This document shows positions 60,534 to 64,000 of a stretch of 64,000 bases of DNA, in pieces. The notes under the pieces are model-generated. The model did no database searches and was not told where the DNA came from. It worked only from the letters and a program-made list of their open reading frames with translations. This stretch comes from Filimonas effusa. Lineage in GTDB: Bacteria > Bacteroidota > Bacteroidia > Chitinophagales > Chitinophagaceae. A program made the translations under genes and the position numbers. The stretch spans positions 1,550,001 to 1,614,000 of the forward strand of contig NZ_SDHZ01000001.1 of assembly GCF_004118675.1 (NCBI RefSeq). Reading direction: 5' to 3'. Positions within the stretch are counted from its first letter, which is position 1. Every line of letters begins with the position of its first letter.

Positions 60534-61280
60534 ATGCAGAAAATAACTATTCCTACCGCCTTCAATATAGACCTGGAATTTGAGACAGCAGAGTTTCTGC
60601 AGCGGCTCGTGGCCTGGCTCATAGACTTTGCGATTGTTATGGCCTATTTTATTGTGAGCATGCATTTTCTGGCTGAGTACGAGGCAAGTAATGGCAGGCA
60701 ATCGGCGGGAGATGGTTTTTGGTTCAATCTTTCGGCATTGCAGATGATTTTGTTCACGCCTTGTCTTGTTTATCATCTTGTTTGCGAGCTACTGATGAAC
60801 GGGCAAACACCGGGAAAAAAAATGCTGAAGCTGCGTGTGATCAGTGAAAACGGCGGCAGGCCTGCCTTATACCAATTCCTTCTTCGCTGGCTGGTTCGTT
60901 TTATCGATTTCATCAGCAGTTTTGGATTTGGCGCGCTTATCAGTTATGCCGTCACCAACAAAAACCAGCGCCTGGGCGACCTTGCTGCGGGCACCCTGGT
61001 CATTAAACTGAAGATGCAAAGCAACCTGGATGACACCATCTTCTTTGAGCTGGGGGAAAGCTATCAGCCTGTGTATGCCAACGTGTTGAAACTGACAGAC
61101 CGGGACATGAACACGATCAAGAATATGCTGGACCGTTATCATACCGGCAAAACTTCGCTGGACATGATCATACGTACGGCGGATACGATCCGCGCGGCGC
61201 TTGGCATCCCCAACCACCAGGACAATATCATTTTCCTGGAAACACTTTTAAAAGATTATAACCATCTTTCCGTTAAGTAA
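60534..61280 (+). CDS. RDD-family membrane protein 1
   Basis: A 248-residue protein. The N-terminal half has three hydrophobic helices with the RDD signature R-L-V-A-W-L-I-D-F near residue 23 and P-G-K-K-M-L-K-L-R near 93. The C-terminal ~90 residues are soluble and helical (T-D-R-D-M-N-T-I-K-N-M-L) and are not part of RDD. It is divergent from the SpoIIM gene, a layout repeated in many Bacteroidota, which suggests the products work together. The RDD family has been proposed to move ions or osmolytes, but its function here is unknown. Confidence 0.87.
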   Translation: MQKITIPTAFNIDLEFETAEFLQRLVAWLIDFAIVMAYFIVSMHFLAEYEASNGRQSAGDGFWFNLSALQMILFTPCLVYHLVCELLMNGQTPGKKMLKLRVISENGGRPALYQFLLRWLVRFIDFISSFGFGALISYAVTNKNQRLGDLAAGTLVIKLKMQSNLDDTIFFELGESYQPVYANVLKLTDRDMNTIKNMLDRYHTGKTSLDMIIRTADTIRAALGIPNHQDNIIFLETLLKDYNHLSVK

Positions 61281-61323
61281 AACGCTTTATATTTCTCATT
61301 AAATTACACCTAAACCAAAAACC

Positions 61324-61782
61324 ATGGAACAAATCGACATTCTTGCAGAACTGGAAGAAGAAATAATACTGGAGCCTGCCACACCGGGTCAGCGATTTGC
61401 CAATTTTATAGTGGATATTGTTGGCATGTATGCTACCATTTTCGTGGTGGCCATTGTGTTGGGTTCATTCATTGTAGCTTCTACTGTAAGCAGCACTTCG
61501 TATGGCGGGCAATCGACAGCTGCTTCGGACCTGGTGCTTTACGTTATCAGTTTCATCGTGACCGTCCTTTATTTTTCGCTTATGGAGGGTCTATCAAAAG
61601 GCAGGTCGCTCGGCAAGTTAATTACGCGTACGCGTGCTGTAAAAGAAGACGGCTCTCCTATTACCTTCAAAGACGCCTTTGTAAGAGCGTTGTGCAGGTG
61701 TATTCCTTTTGAGCCCTTCAGCATGTTCAGCGGTTCTCCCTGGCATGATTCGATAAGCAGGACGAAGGTTGTTAAAATATAA
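61324..61782 (+). CDS. RDD-family membrane protein 2
   Basis: A 152-residue RDD protein with the signature G-Q-R-F-A-N-F-I-V-D near residue 22 (the first Arg and Asp conserved). The second motif is K-G-R-S-L-G-K-L-I-T-R-T near 90. It has three to four hydrophobic helices and lacks the extra C-terminal domain of its neighbour. It lies 43 bases downstream of RDD protein 1 and is probably in the same transcript. Distinct N-terminal acidic stretch: I-L-A-E-L-E-E-E-I. Confidence 0.86.
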   Translation: MEQIDILAELEEEIILEPATPGQRFANFIVDIVGMYATIFVVAIVLGSFIVASTVSSTSYGGQSTAASDLVLYVISFIVTVLYFSLMEGLSKGRSLGKLITRTRAVKEDGSPITFKDAFVRALCRCIPFEPFSMFSGSPWHDSISRTKVVKI

Positions 61783-61795
61783 CAGGTATATTTCA

Positions 61796-62323
61796 ATGTC
61801 TTCTTTATTAAATAGAGCAGCCTTATTGGTCAAAGACTTTGAAAAGGCAGATGTATTGGATCATGCCGCAAAAGCGGCGGCTTCGCCGTCGTATTTTGCG
61901 GCATTAGTCCGTTACCTGCAGGATAAAGACAAAGTTGTTGCTACCCGGGCATCGTGGTGTCTTAACTGGGCTGCCCGTAGAAATCCGTCGTATGTGCAGC
62001 CTCATGTTGGCGTGCTTGCGGAACTGCTGCAGCAGCCAGCTGCGCCTGCAGCGGTGGTGCGTAACTGTGCGAGCATACTACAGGATGTAAGCATACCTGA
62101 AGTTTACCAGGGCATAGTTATGAACACCTGTTTTGAGCTGGTAACCAACCCTGCCACGCCTATTGCCATCAAGGCATTCAGTCTTACTATACTGGATCAT
62201 TTATCGCACGAGTATCCCGAGATAAAACCCGAGCTGCAGCTCATTATCGAGACACAGCTGGAAAAGGAAACGGCTGCATTCCGCAGCCGTGCCAAAAAGA
62301 TATTAAAGCGGCTACAGCGATAG
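61796..62323 (+). CDS. Small alpha-helical (HEAT-like) protein of unknown function
   Basis: A 175-residue protein from the ATG at 61796 (MSSLLNRAALLV), 13 bases after the RDD gene; a frame start at 61769 would overlap it. It is built of paired amphipathic helices that resemble HEAT/ARM repeats (Y-L-Q-D-K-D-K-V-V-A-T-R-A-S-W-C-L-N-W-A, then A-P-A-A-V-V-R-N-C-A-S-I-L-Q). There is no signal peptide, so it is cytoplasmic. It looks like an adaptor or a scaffold. It is convergent with serA, with 12 bases between the stops. Confidence 0.75.
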   Translation: MSSLLNRAALLVKDFEKADVLDHAAKAAASPSYFAALVRYLQDKDKVVATRASWCLNWAARRNPSYVQPHVGVLAELLQQPAAPAAVVRNCASILQDVSIPEVYQGIVMNTCFELVTNPATPIAIKAFSLTILDHLSHEYPEIKPELQLIIETQLEKETAAFRSRAKKILKRLQR

Positions 62324-62335
62324 CCCTGAATGATA

Positions 62336-63568
62336 TTAGTAGAGGATCCTTACTTTGATCGTTTCCTTTACATCTTTCAACAATTCAACCGCCTGGGTGC
62401 TCAGTTGCTGATCAACGTCGAGCACCACATAACCGATGGCATCATTGGTTTTAAGATACTGACCGAGGATGTTGATGTTATGTTTAGACAGTTCGCTGTT
62501 GATGGCGCTCAACACACCGGGTTTGTTGTTATGAATATGCAGGATCCTGTGTGCGCCTTCTACCGGCGGCAGGCTGATACCGGGTACTGTGTGAGAACCG
62601 TTGGTAATACCTCTTTCGAGATACTGGTATAATTTATTACTTACATCGTCGCCTATATTTACCTGTGCTTCTTCGGTAGAGCCTCCGATATGCGGGGTAA
62701 GGATCACGTTTGAAAGGCCTTGTAACGGCGTTTCAAAACGATCGCCATTTTTTTCGGGCTCCCATGGGAAGACATCTATTGCTGCACCGGAGAGTGCGCC
62801 AGATTTAAGCGCTTCGGCCAGCGCTTCGAGATCGACCACTTCACCCCTTGCATAGTTGATAAGGATAGCTCCTTTCTTAATAGACCGGATCACTTCTTTA
62901 TTTACCAGGTTCTTTGTTTGTGCGGTTTCGGGAACGTGCAGGGAAATGATATCGGCTTCACTTACCAGCGCTTTCAGGTTTTTGGCAGCGTGTGCATTAC
63001 CCAGCGGCAGTTTGGTTTCCACATCGTAGAACATAACGTTCATACCCAGAGATTCAGCCAACACGCTAACCTGTGTACCAATGTTGCCATATCCAATGAT
63101 GCCCAGTGTTTTACCACGCAGTTCATAGCTGCCTTTGGCTTCTTTCATCCAGATACCTTCGTGGGCGGCTTTGTTCTTATCCGGAATACGGCGAATGAGC
63201 ATGATGGACAAGCCAATTACGAGTTCGGCAACGCTACGGGTATTGCTATAAGGCGCATTAAAGACTACTACACCCTGGTGGAGGGCGGCACCAAGATCGA
63301 CCTGGTTCACACCTATACAAAAGCAGCCTATGGCCTGCAGTTTGGGAGCATGGTCGAGTACATTTTTAGTGATCTTTGTTTTGGAGCGGATGCCCAGGAG
63401 ATGAACATCTTTAATTTCTTTGATCAATTCTTCTTCACTCAGGGCACCGGTGAGTTTTTTAACGTTGGTATATCCCTGTTGTTTGAACTTTTCTACTGCC
63501 TTGTCGCTGATATTTTCGAGGAACAGTATTTTGATCTTCTCTTTGGGGTAGCTAGTTGGTTGGCTCAT
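62336..63568 (-). CDS. serA: D-3-phosphoglycerate dehydrogenase with C-terminal ACT domain
   Basis: A 410-residue NAD enzyme that opens serine synthesis by oxidising 3-phosphoglycerate. The Rossmann motif L-G-I-I-G-Y-G-N-I-G is near residue 155. The catalytic Arg is in Y-A-R-G-E-V-V-D, and the Glu/His pair lies in the P-W-E and T-P-H-I-G-G-S segments. The last ~75 residues are an ACT domain (H-N-N-K-P-G-V-L-S-A-I-N), the serine feedback site in E. coli-type SerA. Length matches that class. The gene is alone on the minus strand. Confidence 0.94.
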   Translation of the reverse strand: MSQPTSYPKEKIKILFLENISDKAVEKFKQQGYTNVKKLTGALSEEELIKEIKDVHLLGIRSKTKITKNVLDHAPKLQAIGCFCIGVNQVDLGAALHQGVVVFNAPYSNTRSVAELVIGLSIMLIRRIPDKNKAAHEGIWMKEAKGSYELRGKTLGIIGYGNIGTQVSVLAESLGMNVMFYDVETKLPLGNAHAAKNLKALVSEADIISLHVPETAQTKNLVNKEVIRSIKKGAILINYARGEVVDLEALAEALKSGALSGAAIDVFPWEPEKNGDRFETPLQGLSNVILTPHIGGSTEEAQVNIGDDVSNKLYQYLERGITNGSHTVPGISLPPVEGAHRILHIHNNKPGVLSAINSELSKHNINILGQYLKTNDAIGYVVLDVDQQLSTQAVELLKDVKETIKVRILY

Positions 63569-63614
63569 ATGGAGTAATTGAAGTAAGATAACTAATGTAA
63601 GTATGCCTTAAAAC

Positions 63615-63654
63615 ACAAATCCCTCCGTGTGACTGCACTGCCGGAGGGATTTGT
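63615..63654 (-). terminator. Intrinsic terminator after rpmE2
   Basis: A perfect 13-bp stem (63615-63627 with 63642-63654) has a 14-base loop. On the minus strand it is followed by GTTTTAAGG, so it ends rpmE2 transcription before serA. Confidence 0.82.
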
Positions 63655-63674
63655 AAGTTTCGTATTCAAAAAGA

Positions 63675-63926
63675 CTATTTTTTCTTCTCGTAACGTTTTT
63701 TGAACTTGTCAATTCTACCTGCAGTATCTACCAGTACATTTTTACCGGTGTAGAAAGGGTGCGAGGTATTCGAAATTTCCAGTTTGATTACAGGATATTC
63801 ATTTCCGTCTTCCCACTGAATAGTTTCTTTAGAGGAAGCAGTAGAGCGACCAAGGAAGGTATGGCCATTACTCATGTCTTTAAACACAACAAACTTGTAA
63901 CTTTCTGGATGGAGACCTTGTTTCAT
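63675..63926 (-). CDS. rpmE2: 50S ribosomal protein L31 type B
   Basis: An 83-residue ribosomal protein (MKQGLHPES). It contains no cysteine, so it is the zinc-free type B, which replaces the zinc-binding L31 when zinc is low. T-S-H-P-F-Y-T-G-K and the basic tail F-K-K-R-Y-E-K-K-K are typical. The gene has its own -7 element and terminator. Its 57-base leader holds a short GTACGG/CCGTGC hairpin. Confidence 0.96.
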   Translation of the reverse strand: MKQGLHPESYKFVVFKDMSNGHTFLGRSTASSKETIQWEDGNEYPVIKLEISNTSHPFYTGKNVLVDTAGRIDKFKKRYEKKK

Positions 63927-63983
63927 TTTATTTTGATTTTAGGCCGCACGGTTTTTGCCGTACTGTTATTATTATAAGGAATG

Positions 63984-63991
63984 CAAAATTA
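63984..63991 (-). promoter_or_regulatory. -7 promoter element for rpmE2
   Basis: The minus strand reads TAATTTTG, an exact TAnnTTTG match. The start codon follows 57 bases later, so the leader is longer than in most genes here. Confidence 0.58.
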
Positions 63992-64000
63992 GGATATTCT

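Noticed and set aside
62918-63577. 219-codon plus-strand frame antisense to serA
   Set aside because: serA motifs (Rossmann fold and ACT domain) are on the minus strand. The plus-strand frame has no recognisable motif.

Overview
The window is a gene-dense stretch (about 58 protein genes, no rRNA or tRNA recognised) of a chromosome from the phylum Bacteroidota, most likely family Chitinophagaceae. The signs are repeated -7 promoter elements of the form TAnnTTTG in place of sigma-70 boxes, a type IX secretion C-terminal domain, TonB-linked outer-membrane barrels of the Bacteroidota type, DUF3078, MiaB followed by a sigma-54 activator, LptE and SecG, a futalosine-pathway enzyme (MqnE), and pectin- and chitin-type glycosidases. 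The family-level placement is inference from gene content. The -7 elements decided several start codons.

Layout. 1-1.4 kb: end of a phosphohexomutase and a phosphoribosyltransferase (minus). 1.5-4.2 kb: a three-gene operon of two Fe-S redox proteins and a conserved unknown. 4.2-7.7 kb: two outer-membrane barrel genes (minus). 7.8-13.1 kb: miaB, a sensor-less sigma-54 activator, lptE, a low-complexity/TPR-like protein and secG, closed by a strong terminator. 13.1-19.1 kb: envelope and thiol-redox housekeeping genes (mltG, BrkB-like, thioredoxins, TrmH-type methylase, DEAD-box helicase). 19.2-27.9 kb: nucleoside transporter, secreted M43-like and M1 peptidases, mqnE, GH18. 28.0-32.8 kb: serine dehydratase, fasciclin lipoprotein, aminotransferase and a Nudix-type regulator with a degenerate catalytic box.

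The accessory part runs from 32.8 to 46 kb. A TetR regulator faces a four-gene operon (nucleotide-sugar epimerase, ArnT-like GT39, ArnC-like GT2, YbhN-like membrane protein) across an intergenic region with two identical palindromic operators. This looks like a repressor-controlled envelope glycolipid modification pathway. Next come a DUF1349 protein and a compact operon of a previously uncalled 55-residue membrane protein, acetate kinase and phosphoketolase, then a pectinesterase and a GH28 polygalacturonase separated by tandem repeats.

46-53.3 kb is a large signalling operon (REC-PAS-kinase, CHASE3-GAF hybrid kinase with three receivers, lone receiver, CheR, CheB) with an operator-like palindrome at its head. 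53.6-64 kb holds a type II NADH dehydrogenase, a MoxR/DUF58/DUF4350/DUF4129/SpoIIM operon with divergent RDD genes, a small HEAT-like protein, serA and rpmE2.

Between genes there are short repeat arrays. An 11-bp family (GCATCGCACTT) occurs at two loci 39 kb apart with a shared flanking motif. A 25-bp array lies in the pectinesterase leader, and a weaker C-rich array follows the GH18 gene. The most promising novelties are the TetR/glycolipid locus, the 55-residue protein coupled to the phosphoketolase shunt, and the 11-bp repeat family.
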